64,000 bases of DNA from Pseudomonas cichorii (GTDB lineage Bacteria; Pseudomonadota; Gammaproteobacteria; Pseudomonadales; Pseudomonadaceae), in NCBI RefSeq assembly GCF_018343775.1, contig NZ_CP074349.1, positions 2,346,001 through 2,410,000 of the forward strand, in the 5' to 3' direction. Shown in pieces: positions 55,187-64,000 of this stretch. Numbering within the stretch: position 1 is the first letter of the stretch; the number at the start of each line of letters is the position of its first letter. The notes under the pieces are model-generated. The model worked only from the letters and a program-made list of their open reading frames with translations. It did no database searches and was not told where the DNA came from. The translations under genes and the position numbers were made by a program.

Positions 55187-55552
55187 CTAGGGTGCGCCAT
55201 CCAGTAGCCACTGCGCGATCGACTTCAGATCGGCATCGGAAACTTGGGCTTGCGGGGGCATCGACATCGGTCCCCACTTGCCGGTGCTGCCCGATTTGAT
55301 ACTGGCGGCTATTTGCTCTGCTGTCGTGCTGCCGTCGCTATACTTTTGCGCGATTTCCTTCCAGGACGGGCCAACGACCCTTGCAGCGGGCTGGTGGCAG
55401 GCGGTGCAGACATAGCGCTGGGCCAACGCCTGGCTGGCTTGGGCCTGTGCTGGCAACAGGAGGCTGGCAAATGCCCCTAGAGACATGACCAGTGCGGCAA
55501 TCATGACGCCTTGCGGTTTGTGCGCAGATTTCGGGTTCAGGTAGTAGGTCAA
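55187..55552 (-). CDS. Periplasmic c-type cytochrome
   Basis: 121 residues with a signal peptide (VMSLGAFASLLLPAQAQAS) and one haem site CTACH, followed by KWGPMSMPPQAQVSDADLKS with the likely Met ligand. This is cytochrome c-551/c5 size. It ends the operon behind the IorB-like subunit and most likely takes electrons from that enzyme in the periplasm. Confidence 0.9.
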   Translation of the reverse strand: MTYYLNPKSAHKPQGVMIAALVMSLGAFASLLLPAQAQASQALAQRYVCTACHQPAARVVGPSWKEIAQKYSDGSTTAEQIAASIKSGSTGKWGPMSMPPQAQVSDADLKSIAQWLLDGAP

Positions 55553-55582
55553 TTGGTTTTCTCTCTATTGATCAGCATTCGC

Positions 55583-57820
55583 TTACGCGAGTTTGAAAGG
55601 CAGCTCACGCAGCGGTTTGCCAGTGAGCCGGGCAATGGCGTTGGCGAAAGCCGGTGCGAGAGGGGGGAGGCCAGGCTCACCGATTCCTGTCGGCGGCTCG
55701 GCGCTCGGCACGACATGTACAGCGAACTCAGGCATGTCAGTGATGCGTGGCACGCTGAAGTCTGCAAAATTGCTTTGCTGCACTTCTCCGTCTTTCAGCG
55801 TGATTGCGCCGCCTGGCAAGCACATCGACAGGCCCATGACGGCTGCACCTTGTACCTGGGCTTCCACGCTGCGCGGGTTGACCGCGAGGTTGCAGTGCAC
55901 ACCGGCCGTGACATGGTGCAGCACCGGTTGCCCGTCACGTACCGAGGCTTGTACTACGTAGGCGACAATCGAACTGAAGGACTCATGCACGGCCACTCCC
56001 CAGGCACGGCCTGCGGGTAGCTGCGCCTTGCCATAGCCGCTTTTTTCCACCGCCAGTTGCAGGGCGGCACGGTGGCGTGGGTTTTGATCGGCGAACAGGC
56101 GCATCCGATAGTCCACAGGGTCCTGGCCGGTTGTCCGTGCGATTTCATCAATCAGTGTTTCCATCACGAAGGCGGTGTGAGTGGAGCCCACACTGCGCCA
56201 CCATAAAACCGGAACGTTGAGTTTCGGATGGTGCACGGTCAGGCGCATGGGGAACGGATAGGGATCACGCATGCCTTCCGTTGCGGTCCTGTCGATGCCG
56301 TTCTTTACCATGCCGCTGAACATGGTATCGCTGGTGATGGACTGCCCGACCAGAACATGGTCCCAGGCCAGCACGTTGCCTTTGTCGTCAAAACCGATAT
56401 GTGCGCGGTGCAAATGCATGGGGCGGTAGTAGCCACCCTTTATATCGTCCTCGCGACTCCAGAGCGTACGCACTGGTACATTCAGACCTGCTGTCCGGGC
56501 TGCCTTGGCCACTTCACACGCGAGTACAACGATGTCGCAACTGTGCAGGCCACGCCGACCGAAGCCACCGCCAGCGATCTGTACATTCACGTTTACCTGC
56601 TCAGGCTTGAGGTCAAGAGCGCGTGCGGCAGCCGCATTGTCTGTGCCGGGAAACTGGGTGCCCACCCAAAGCTCGGCGCGCTTTTCAGAAAGCTGGACGG
56701 TACAGTTCAACGGCTCCATGGGCGCGTGGGCCAGGTACGGGAACACAAACTCCGCCTGCAATTGATGCGGCGCTGTTGCCAGCGGCGTCATGTCGGCCTC
56801 GAAGCTTCGCGGGCCGGGGCGCTCTGCCAGCTCCCGGTAAGAAGCCAACTGCTTTTCGCTGTCTACCTTTTCGAGGTTTGCGGTATCCCATTGCAGCTTG
56901 AGTGCATCGCGTCCCTGTCTGGCTTGCCAGTAACCGTCAGCCACCACCGCCACGCCTTCTGCGCCGCGATCGAGCGGAATACGCAGCACGGCTTTTACGC
57001 CTTTCACTGCACGAGCTGCACTGTCATCCACCGAGCTAAGCCGGGCACCAAAGATCGGTGGGCGCGCGACCACGGCGGTGAGTTGTCCAGGCAGGCGCAT
57101 GTCGATGCCAAAATCCTGCTGGCCACTGCTTTTGGCCTTGGCGTCGATACGTGTTGTTGCACGGCCGATGATTCTGAAATCCTTGGGGTCCTTGAGCGTG
57201 ACTGTTTCCGGTACGGGCAATGCCATTGCGGCTTCGGCCAGCTCACCGTAGCTCGCCTTGCGGCCACCTGGCCCGATGACCATTCCTGACTGTGTGCGCA
57301 GGCTTGTCACGTTTACCTTCCAGCGTGTGGCTGCTGCCGTGAGCAACATGGCGCGTGCCCGTGCGCCCAGTTCGCGATACTGGAGGTAGCTGTTCTTGAT
57401 TGAGTTTGAGCCGCCGGTAAGGTGCATGCCGAAAGACGGGTCTTGATAGGCTGCGTCGCTGTTGCCGTTGCGACTGCGCACCAGGCTCCAGTCAGCATCG
57501 AGTTCTTCGGCCAGAATCATTGGCAGGCCGGTTTGTACGCCCTGGCCAAACTCCAGCCGGTTGATGGTCACCGTCACTTCACCGTTGGAGGCAATCTGCA
57601 CAAAGGCCGACGGCTGTTGCGAAGGCTTGAGAGGTGCCGGGCCAGTGCTGCCGCTTTCTGCCATGGCCCAGTGGGGAAAGGCACCGATGGCCAGCCCGCC
57701 GATACCGGCCATTTTCAGGAAATTGCGGCGCGCCAGCATGACCGGTTCGCGCTTCTGGTCACGTTCAAGCAGGTGTTGCAACGCACGTGGCAACTCATCC
57801 GGGACGGTTTCGTTGAACAT
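55583..57820 (-). CDS. Molybdenum hydroxylase large subunit, IorB-like (isoquinoline 1-oxidoreductase / aldehyde dehydrogenase type)
   Basis: 745 residues of the xanthine dehydrogenase-family molybdopterin-binding subunit. A twin-arginine signal RRNFLKMAGIGGLAIGAF lies at about residues 31-48, so the folded cofactor-loaded enzyme is exported. Cofactor-binding segments are VTINRLEFGQGVQTGLPMIL, FGMHLTGGSNSIKNSYLQYR and VQIAGGGFGRRGLHSCDIVV. The catalytic Glu is in TGIGEPGLPPL near the C-terminus. Family members oxidise N-heterocycles or aldehydes. It is paired with the IorA-like [2Fe-2S] subunit 14 bases upstream and the cytochrome c gene 30 bases downstream. Confidence 0.92.
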   Translation of the reverse strand: MFNETVPDELPRALQHLLERDQKREPVMLARRNFLKMAGIGGLAIGAFPHWAMAESGSTGPAPLKPSQQPSAFVQIASNGEVTVTINRLEFGQGVQTGLPMILAEELDADWSLVRSRNGNSDAAYQDPSFGMHLTGGSNSIKNSYLQYRELGARARAMLLTAAATRWKVNVTSLRTQSGMVIGPGGRKASYGELAEAAMALPVPETVTLKDPKDFRIIGRATTRIDAKAKSSGQQDFGIDMRLPGQLTAVVARPPIFGARLSSVDDSAARAVKGVKAVLRIPLDRGAEGVAVVADGYWQARQGRDALKLQWDTANLEKVDSEKQLASYRELAERPGPRSFEADMTPLATAPHQLQAEFVFPYLAHAPMEPLNCTVQLSEKRAELWVGTQFPGTDNAAAARALDLKPEQVNVNVQIAGGGFGRRGLHSCDIVVLACEVAKAARTAGLNVPVRTLWSREDDIKGGYYRPMHLHRAHIGFDDKGNVLAWDHVLVGQSITSDTMFSGMVKNGIDRTATEGMRDPYPFPMRLTVHHPKLNVPVLWWRSVGSTHTAFVMETLIDEIARTTGQDPVDYRMRLFADQNPRHRAALQLAVEKSGYGKAQLPAGRAWGVAVHESFSSIVAYVVQASVRDGQPVLHHVTAGVHCNLAVNPRSVEAQVQGAAVMGLSMCLPGGAITLKDGEVQQSNFADFSVPRITDMPEFAVHVVPSAEPPTGIGEPGLPPLAPAFANAIARLTGKPLRELPFKLA

Positions 57821-57834
57821 GATGAAAGCTCCAG

Positions 57835-58308
57835 TCAGGCAAGAGTTTGAGCAGCGTCGGCCACGGCTGCGCGTATGCGGGCATAGGTACCGCAGCGGCA
57901 GATGTTGCCGACCATGGCGGAGTCGATTTCCTCAGGTGTCGGTTGCCTGCCCTTGGGCTGGGCCTTGAGAAAGGCGGTCGCACTCATGATCTGCCCGCTC
58001 TGGCAGTAACCGCATTGCGCTACGTCGTGCTTGACCCAGGCGGCATGGACCGCTGCACCTATGGGGTCGTGGCCATCGGTTGCGCTTTCGATCGTGACGA
58101 TTTTCTTGCCTGCGACTGCCGATATCGGCGTCACGCAGGAGCGTATGGCCTGTCCGTCCAGATGCACTGTGCAAGCACCGCAAAGCGCCATTCCGCAGCC
58201 GAACTTGGTGCCGCTCAACCCCAGAGTGTCGCGCAAGACCCAGAGGACAGGCGTTGCGGGGTCTACATCGACTACGTGGTCTTTGCCGTTGATATTGAGG
58301 GCGCTCAT
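57835..58308 (-). CDS. [2Fe-2S] small subunit, IorA-like
   Basis: 157 residues: plant-type ferredoxin domain with C-x4-C-x2-C in CGMALCGACTVHLDGQAIRS, then the helical [2Fe-2S] domain with CGYCQSGQIMSA and ICRCGTYARIRAAV. This passes electrons from the Mo subunit (next gene) to the cytochrome. No own signal peptide is visible, so it would travel with the Tat-exported partner. Confidence 0.93.
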   Translation of the reverse strand: MSALNINGKDHVVDVDPATPVLWVLRDTLGLSGTKFGCGMALCGACTVHLDGQAIRSCVTPISAVAGKKIVTIESATDGHDPIGAAVHAAWVKHDVAQCGYCQSGQIMSATAFLKAQPKGRQPTPEEIDSAMVGNICRCGTYARIRAAVADAAQTLA

Positions 58309-58363
58309 GGTGGGTCAGCTCTCAGTGATTGGATGGGGGCGAGTCTTTCAAACGTGCAGGTGC

Positions 58364-59086
58364 TCAGGTGCCCGCAGGCAAACCCAGCAACTGGCGCAAC
58401 TCAACGGCATCGGTATTGGCCCTGAACCCAGGGCCACCCCGTTGAAAGGTGCGGGCCGTGGCCAGGTTGCCGGTGATGACCGGCTCGCAGCCAATGTCAC
58501 GGGCCAGCCGGGCTGCCACTTCCAGTGCCTGCGAGTCATTACTGGCGATGGGGACGCCGAGTTTCGGTCCCTGTCCACGTGCAGAGGCACTGACAGAGGT
58601 CGCATCGACAGCGCTGAAAGCACGAACCAGTCGGGTACCGGGCAAGTATCTGGCTGAGGTTTCGCCTACGCCATTGGCATAGGCTTCGCGGGACAAGGCG
58701 TTGCCTTCATCGGGAGGCGGGTTGGTGGCATCCAGGACTATTTTGCCGCGCAGGGCAGGGGTCAGATCCTGTCCCAGTTGCACGAGGGCGTTATAAGGCA
58801 CGGCAAAAAACACCACGGTGCCGAACTCTGCCGCCTGCTGCGGGGTGCCTGTCGACGCTCGCGGCCCCAGCTGTTTGACCATCGGCTCAAGTTCTGACGG
58901 AGTGCGCGACGAAAACATGACCTCGTAACCCGCTTGTACCCAGAGCCGACCGAGAGTCCCGCCATGTGAGCCGGCACCGATCACCCCGATTCGCATCCTG
59001 GGCTCGGCATGACTTGTGGCAGGGAAGAGCCACAGTGTTGATAAAACCATAATGGCCATCAGAACAGCGCGACGAATAGTTGGCAT
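58364..59086 (-). CDS. NADP-binding oxidoreductase (F420-dependent reductase-like) with signal peptide
   Basis: About 240 residues. A hydrophobic signal (RRAVLMAIMVLSTLWLFPAT then SHAEP) is followed by a Rossmann segment MRIGVIGAGSHGGTLGRLWV and SSRTPSELEPMVKQL, as in the NADP/F420 oxidoreductase (YrnB-like) family, with LDATNPPP and a late ARLARDIGCEPV. The ATG at 59086 follows GAGGA at 8 bases. It lies between the aldo/keto reductase and IorA genes. A Sec signal on an NADP protein is odd, since NADP is scarce in the periplasm. Confidence 0.82.
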   Translation of the reverse strand: MPTIRRAVLMAIMVLSTLWLFPATSHAEPRMRIGVIGAGSHGGTLGRLWVQAGYEVMFSSRTPSELEPMVKQLGPRASTGTPQQAAEFGTVVFFAVPYNALVQLGQDLTPALRGKIVLDATNPPPDEGNALSREAYANGVGETSARYLPGTRLVRAFSAVDATSVSASARGQGPKLGVPIASNDSQALEVAARLARDIGCEPVITGNLATARTFQRGGPGFRANTDAVELRQLLGLPAGT

Positions 59087-59097
59087 GAAAACGATCC

Positions 59098-60075
<978 letters not shown>

Positions 60076-60272
60076 CGTTCAGTTTCTCAAACGGGTGTGA
60101 GCATGAGGCCCACAAAGGTGATGAACCGCGACAGGGTTCCTGTGAGGAACTATAGGGCGCGGCACATTTCCCGAATTACCCATTACGCTCGAATCATTGC
60201 CTAAAGAAGCGAGAGTGCGAGAGGTGTGTCGGCATGTGTGCGGGGGGGAAGTATCGGGCGGGTATCAGCAGG

Positions 60273-60301
60273 CATAGAGCCCGATCTGGTCGGGCTCTAT
60301 G
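60273..60301. terminator. Hairpin CATAGAGCCCGA-N5-TCGGGCTCTATG, possible terminator
   Basis: Twelve-base perfect arms with a five-base loop between the small secreted gene (ending at 60351) and the aldo/keto reductase start. There is no T-run on either strand, so intrinsic termination is uncertain; it may instead stabilise an mRNA end. Confidence 0.45.
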
Positions 60302-60350
60302 GGGCGGAGGGATGAATCGAAGGTGTCATTGACGGCCAGGTGTCAGCCGA

Positions 60351-60686
60351 TCAACTGCAAGCTTCCGCATGAAGATATTCAGCAGTGGAGTCACGAATGA
60401 TCGGCCCCATGCTGCTGACAGGGTGCGATTGTTCCATGATCTCAAGCGTTGCACCGGTGCCCACCAGATTCACCGTGCGGTTCTGGCAGTCATAGACGCG
60501 CTTTGAGTAGATCACGCCCAGGAAACCTTCACGTTTGGTGACGATGACACGCTGTCCGGCTGTGCCGCTTTTTTTCACCACAGCGTAAGCACCGGTCGGG
60601 TCACCGGGAACTGAAATGGCTCTCTCGGAGGCATTGGCCGAGAATACGGGGATCAGTAGAGCCAACAAACAAGCCTGAATTCTCAT
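60351..60686 (-). CDS. Small secreted protein, unknown function
   Basis: 111 residues with a Sec signal (MRIQACLLALLIPVFSANAS). The mature part has VPGDPTGAYAVVKKSGTAGQ, RVIVTKREGFLGVIYSKRVY, then DCQNRTVNLVGTGATLE, and a final Cys that could pair with that of DCQ. I do not recognise the family. It stands alone, with a hairpin after it and direct repeats in front. A periplasmic or secreted role is likely. Confidence 0.75.
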   Translation of the reverse strand: MRIQACLLALLIPVFSANASERAISVPGDPTGAYAVVKKSGTAGQRVIVTKREGFLGVIYSKRVYDCQNRTVNLVGTGATLEIMEQSHPVSSMGPIIRDSTAEYLHAEACS

Positions 60687-60764
60687 CGATGCTCCTGCGG
60701 ATGAATTGCGCTAGCCATTGGATCCAAAATCTACTCCTACACTATCGTTCTGAATAGCGGAGGA

Positions 60765-60816
60765 ACGTGCCTTTCGTCGTTTTGATGGGGGATATGACGT
60801 GCCGTTCGTCGTCTTG
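60765..60816 (+). repeat. Pair of 20-base direct repeats upstream of the small secreted gene
   Basis: ACGTGCCTTTCGTCGTTTTG at 60765-60784 and ACGTGCCGTTCGTCGTCTTG at 60797-60816 differ at two bases and start 32 bases apart, about three DNA turns. They lie in the promoter space of the secreted gene (ATG at 60686, reading left). They may be two binding sites for one regulator. Confidence 0.4.
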
Positions 60817-60843
60817 GTGTTTTTTGATTGAGCAGAAACTAAA

Positions 60844-60863
60844 AGCCCCGGAGAACCGGGGCT
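60844..60863 (-). terminator. Rho-independent terminator of the dicarboxylate carrier gene
   Basis: Arms AGCCCCGG and CCGGGGCT with a four-base loop (AGAA on the plus strand), followed on the minus strand by TTTTAGTTT. It lies 22 bases past the carrier stop codon. Confidence 0.85.
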
Positions 60864-60884
60864 GGTGGATGCATCAGCGATAAA

Positions 60885-62186
60885 TTACAACGCAGCCTGC
60901 GGACTACGCCCCAGCACACGGCTGTATTCGGCCTGTGCTGTTGCTTCGGTAAACTCGCCCGACCATTTGGAAACCACCACGGTTGCGACGCTATTGCCAA
61001 TGGTGTTGCAGGTGGCGATGGCCATGGACATGAAGCGGTAGACCCCGAACAGCAGCGCCAGGCCTTCGGCTGGCAGTACGCCGATGGCGGTCACGGTCGC
61101 AGCGAATACCACAAAGCTGCCTCCCGACACGGCGGCGGCGCCTTTGGAGGTCACCAGCATCAGGGCGATGATGCCCAGTTGTTGCTCCCAGCTCAGCGGC
61201 ACGCCGTAGGCATTGGCGATGAACAGCACGCACAGCGACATGTAGATGGACGTGCCGTCCAGGTTGAAGGCATAGCCGGTAGGCAGTACAAGGCCCACGC
61301 TCTGCTTGGAACAGCCGAACTTCTCCAGCTTTTGCAGCAGGCGTGGCAGGGCGCTTTCCGAGGAAGCCGTTCCCAGAACGATGAAGATTTCATCCTTGAT
61401 GTACTTCAGGAAGCGCCACAGGCTGAACCCGGAAATACGGCACACCACGCCCAGCACTACAAAGATGAAGAAGGCCACGCAGACGTAGAACATCAGCACC
61501 AGGTTGGCCAGCGACATCAATACCGCCGTGCCGTTGCTGCCGACGGCGTAGGCCACCGAGCCGAATGCACCCAGAGGCGCGAACTTCATGATCAGGTTGA
61601 TGAACTCGAAGAAGCACTCGGAGATGCGGTTCAGGCCATCCTCGATGACTTCCCGGCGTTCCGGCTTGAGCGCCAGCAGTGCAAAGCCGAAGAACACCGA
61701 GATCACCAGCACTTGCAGCAGTTGACCGCCGGAGAAGGCACCGATGAAGTTGTCCGGGAAAATCCCGTAGATGAAGTCCAGCGTCGAGGTCGGTGCGTGG
61801 CCCTTGGCGATTGCCGCACTGGCCGCTGCCGAGGTGTTGCTGCTCGGGTGTGCGTCATGCATACCTGAGCCGATCTGCAACAGGTTGCCCCACAGCAGAC
61901 CCAGCGCCAGAGCAATGGTGGATACGATCTCGAAATAGATAAGGGCGCGCAGGCCTACCTTGCCGACCCGCTTGATATCGCCGGCCGAGGCGATGCCATG
62001 CACCACGGTGAAAAACACCAGTGGTGCAACGGCGGTCTTGATCAGCTTGAGGAAGATATCGCCGAGGATCTTGAACTTGGCCGCCAGCTCCGGAGCCATG
62101 AAGCCGAAGGCGATACCCAGCACCATCGCAGCGATGACCTGAAAGGTCAGGTCCTTGTAGAACGGTTTCTTGGTGGTCGTGGACAT
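60885..62186 (-). CDS. dctA: Dicarboxylate/amino acid:cation symporter, DctA type
   Basis: 433 residues of the DAACS family with about eight helices and two re-entrant hairpins. The family motif is VLPTGYAFNLDGTSIYMSLC, with LVTSKGAAAVSGGSFVVFAA (Ser-rich hairpin) and an N-terminal TAVAPLVFFTVVHGIASAGD. These residues are typical of C4-dicarboxylate carriers, though citrate or aspartate cannot be excluded. Start at 62186 is preferred to 62225 (family opening MSTTTKKPFYKDLTFQ). It follows the lyase gene in the same direction; together they form an uptake-and-cleavage pair. Confidence 0.9.
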   Translation of the reverse strand: MSTTTKKPFYKDLTFQVIAAMVLGIAFGFMAPELAAKFKILGDIFLKLIKTAVAPLVFFTVVHGIASAGDIKRVGKVGLRALIYFEIVSTIALALGLLWGNLLQIGSGMHDAHPSSNTSAAASAAIAKGHAPTSTLDFIYGIFPDNFIGAFSGGQLLQVLVISVFFGFALLALKPERREVIEDGLNRISECFFEFINLIMKFAPLGAFGSVAYAVGSNGTAVLMSLANLVLMFYVCVAFFIFVVLGVVCRISGFSLWRFLKYIKDEIFIVLGTASSESALPRLLQKLEKFGCSKQSVGLVLPTGYAFNLDGTSIYMSLCVLFIANAYGVPLSWEQQLGIIALMLVTSKGAAAVSGGSFVVFAATVTAIGVLPAEGLALLFGVYRFMSMAIATCNTIGNSVATVVVSKWSGEFTEATAQAEYSRVLGRSPQAAL

Positions 62187-62255
62187 GATTGCAATCTCAT
62201 TGTTTTTATTGGCAAGCAAAGGCAATGACCCGGCCTTGACCGGGCCTTCGGAGGA

Positions 62256-63611
62256 TCAGCGTTTGACGGAGCCCTCTCGGGCCAGGGCGATATCGACCAT
62301 CTGCGGGGCCAGGCCCAGATAGTTGGCCGGATCGGTCAGGCGCTTGAGTTCCTCGATGTCCAGTTGCGCGGTGGCTTCACCTTGGGCGAGAAGGGCGTCG
62401 AGCAGGCTGATGCCCTGATCGTTGGCCATGCGGCAGGCGGTATACACCACGTCATGGGCGACCTGGCGACCCAATGCCGGAGCCAGCCCCATCATCACGG
62501 CTTCGGCCACGATCAGGCCTTGGGTCATGTCCAGGTTCTTGCGCATGCGCTCGGGACGTACTTCAAGCCCGGCGAGCATGAAGGTCGCCTGGCCCAGGGA
62601 CGCGGCGCTCAAGGCGAAGGCTTCGGGAATGGCGATCCATTCGGCCTGCCATGGGCCGGTGGAGCGCTCGAAATCCTGAATCATGGCGTCGAGCATCAGG
62701 CCTGCTTGCTGGCGCACACCCTTGGCGGCGGCATACATCAGCTCGCAGGAAATCGGGTTGCGTTTTTGCGGCATGGTGCTGCTGGCACCACGTCCCTTGA
62801 CGAAGGGCTCGTACGCTTCGCCCAGTTCGCTGGTCATCATCATCATGATGTCCAGCGCGATCTTGCCCAGAGAGCCGGTGACCAGCCCAAGGAAGTTCAA
62901 GGTTTCGGCCAGCCCGTCACGAGCGACATGCCAGGTCGCCTGAGGGACGCCAAGGCCCAGCTCGGCCATCAAGGCTTCCTGTACTTCCAGGCCCTTGTCG
63001 CCCAGCGAGGCCAGGGTGCCTGCGGCCCCTGCGAACTGCCCGACTTCCACCCGCGGGCGCAGTTCCACCAGACGCTCGGCGTGGCGGTCGAACATGCTCA
63101 GCCAGACGGCGCATTTGTAGCCGAAGGTGATCGGCAGGGCATGCTGCAAATGAGTCCGGCCAGCCATCGGGGTATCGCGATAACGCTGGGCCAGACCGGC
63201 CAGCAGGTTGCGCACGCTCTGGATATCACGTTCGACGATGGCCAGGGCTGCGCGTACCTGCAACACCACAGCGGTGTCCATGATGTCCTGGGTGGTCGCG
63301 CCCCAATGCACATAGCGTCCGGCTTCGCCGCAGGTTTTGGACAGTTGTTCGACCAGAGGCAGGATCGGGTAACCGACGATTTCGGTTTCGTGCTGCATGA
63401 GCGCCAGATCCAGCGACGAGTAAGTGGCCAGTTCGGCGATCTGCTCGGCCGCCTTGGCGGGGATCACGCCACATCGGGCTTCTGCACGAGCGAGGGCTAC
63501 CTCGACTTCGATATAGCGTTCGATCAGGGCTTTGTCGGAAAACACGGCGCGCATCTCGGCGGTGCCGAACATATCGCGAAAGAGGGCGGAGTCGAAAACG
63601 GTGCTGGACAT
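62256..63611 (-). CDS. Aspartase/fumarase-superfamily lyase (PcaB/adenylosuccinate lyase-like)
   Basis: 451 residues. Seen: HWGATTQDIMDT at 102-113, GRTHLQHALPITFGYK at about 151-166 and the superfamily signature SSTMPQKRNPISCE near 277-290, with the catalytic loop Ser. It resembles 3-carboxy-cis,cis-muconate cycloisomerase and adenylosuccinate lyase-like members. No other protocatechuate gene is nearby. Since it is followed by a DctA-type carrier, a role in cleaving an imported substituted dicarboxylate is likely. It is divergent from a GntR regulator. Confidence 0.88.
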   Translation of the reverse strand: MSSTVFDSALFRDMFGTAEMRAVFSDKALIERYIEVEVALARAEARCGVIPAKAAEQIAELATYSSLDLALMQHETEIVGYPILPLVEQLSKTCGEAGRYVHWGATTQDIMDTAVVLQVRAALAIVERDIQSVRNLLAGLAQRYRDTPMAGRTHLQHALPITFGYKCAVWLSMFDRHAERLVELRPRVEVGQFAGAAGTLASLGDKGLEVQEALMAELGLGVPQATWHVARDGLAETLNFLGLVTGSLGKIALDIMMMMTSELGEAYEPFVKGRGASSTMPQKRNPISCELMYAAAKGVRQQAGLMLDAMIQDFERSTGPWQAEWIAIPEAFALSAASLGQATFMLAGLEVRPERMRKNLDMTQGLIVAEAVMMGLAPALGRQVAHDVVYTACRMANDQGISLLDALLAQGEATAQLDIEELKRLTDPANYLGLAPQMVDIALAREGSVKR

Positions 63612-63654
63612 GAAGAGGTACCTGATATGTTGTTATTGGTCGGACATATTTAAA

Positions 63655-63666
63655 ATGTACGTACAT
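63655..63666. promoter_or_regulatory. Perfect palindrome ATGTACGTACAT before the lyase and gntR genes
   Basis: A 12-base palindrome in the 107-base divergent gap, 44 bases from the lyase start and 53 from the gntR start. GntR regulators bind short GTAC-centred dyads, so this is the best operator candidate for both genes. Confidence 0.55.
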
Positions 63667-63718
63667 AATTCTTGCCCGCTCGCTGATACACTGTCAACTC
63701 GCAGAAAGACCGGGACTG

Positions 63719-64000
63719 ATGAAAGGTATGAACCAGACGCGCTATGCGGTTGTTGCAAAGGACCTGTTGGAGGGCATTGCCAGCGGCCGCTACCCGGTGG
63801 GGAGCCTGTTACCCACCGAGTTCGAGTTATGTGAGCTTTATGACGTGAGCCGCCATACCGTGCGTGCGGCCATCACCCAGTTGCAGAATCAGGGCCTGGT
63901 ATCACGACGCAAGCGGGTGGGGACGCGGGTCGAAGCCAGCTCGCCGAGAGGCGGCTACTCGCATTCATTGGCATCGGTGTCGGATCTGGTTCATCTGGCC
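63719..64000 (+). CDS. GntR family regulator, N-terminal part (runs off window)
   Basis: 94 residues are visible before the window ends. The winged helix-turn-helix reads YAVVAKDLLEGIASGRYPVG, SLLPTEFELCELYDVSRHTV and RAAITQLQNQGLVSRRKRVG. The KRVGTRVEASSP link to the effector domain follows. The effector domain itself is cut off; the DNA-binding form fits the HutC subgroup. It is divergent from the lyase-dctA pair and most likely regulates it. Confidence 0.88.
   Translation, partial: MKGMNQTRYAVVAKDLLEGIASGRYPVGSLLPTEFELCELYDVSRHTVRAAITQLQNQGLVSRRKRVGTRVEASSPRGGYSHSLASVSDLVHLA

Noticed and set aside
56228..57289. Plus-strand open frame of 353 codons across the IorB-like gene
   Set aside because: Antisense to a Tat-signal molybdenum subunit with complete motifs.
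62364..63653. Plus-strand open frame of 429 codons across the lyase gene
   Set aside because: Antisense to the lyase signature region; His/Gly-rich shadow.

Overview
The window looks like a chromosomal segment of a fluorescent Pseudomonas, most likely the P. syringae complex. This rests on general grounds: GC-rich codon use, a periplasmic-type malate:quinone oxidoreductase, REP-type palindromes of the TGTGGGAG...GCTTGCTGGCGA kind, and dense transporter, regulator and oxidoreductase islands. No rRNA, tRNA, CRISPR array, plasmid or phage core was seen. The species is inferred, not proven.

Layout. 0-5 kb: end of mqo (minus), a small frameshifted gene relic, an Lrp/AsnC regulator divergent from an EamA exporter, a secreted cupin, and a MobA-like nucleotidyltransferase. 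5-11.5 kb: a TetR regulator, an RND efflux pair and a second FabF. The same 23-bp operator-like motif lies in front of tetR and in front of the RND genes. 11.6-16 kb: flavin reductase-like protein, a 154-bp MITE-like element holding a REP pair, an aldehyde dehydrogenase divergent from a LysR regulator, an alpha/beta hydrolase and a VOC protein. 16-38 kb: a complete type VI secretion system (T6SS). A leftward operon runs tssB-tssC-hcp-tssE-tssF-tssG-clpV-(EEP nuclease)-vgrG-(MORN protein), and a rightward operon runs tssJ-tssK-tssL-tssM-tssA. This divergent plan resembles P. aeruginosa HSI-III and has no PpkA/PppA/Fha genes. A DUF4280 PAAR-like gene with a small membrane protein sits at one end. 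A protein with two different nuclease motifs sits at the other.

38-43 kb: a LysR regulator divergent from an SDR-MFS-split transketolase operon, which looks like uptake and breakdown of an unknown polyol or sugar acid. 43-51 kb: a leftward run of copRS-like two-component genes, a stand-alone degenerate piece of a molybdenum hydroxylase large subunit, and a second RND pump of MexEF type. The copR-like gene diverges from a secreted PQQ-type sugar dehydrogenase, and four roughly 11-bp-phased repeats lie between them. 52-55 kb: an ABM-domain protein, a transporter of MFS/nucleotide-exchanger type and an AraC regulator. 55-60 kb: a leftward operon of aldo/keto reductase, signal-bearing NADP-domain protein, IorA-like [2Fe-2S] subunit, Tat-exported IorB-like molybdopterin subunit and cytochrome c, which together suggest a periplasmic molybdenum hydroxylase. 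60-64 kb: a small secreted protein, a DctA-type carrier, an aspartase/fumarase-superfamily lyase and a divergent GntR regulator that runs off the window.

The best candidates for undescribed biology are the two nuclease proteins attached to the T6SS (19453-20517 and 36905-37993), neither with an obvious immunity gene. After these come the MITE with its exact 9-bp target duplication, the shared TetR operator and the phased repeats in front of the two-component genes. All assignments come from reading the sequence; no database search was run.
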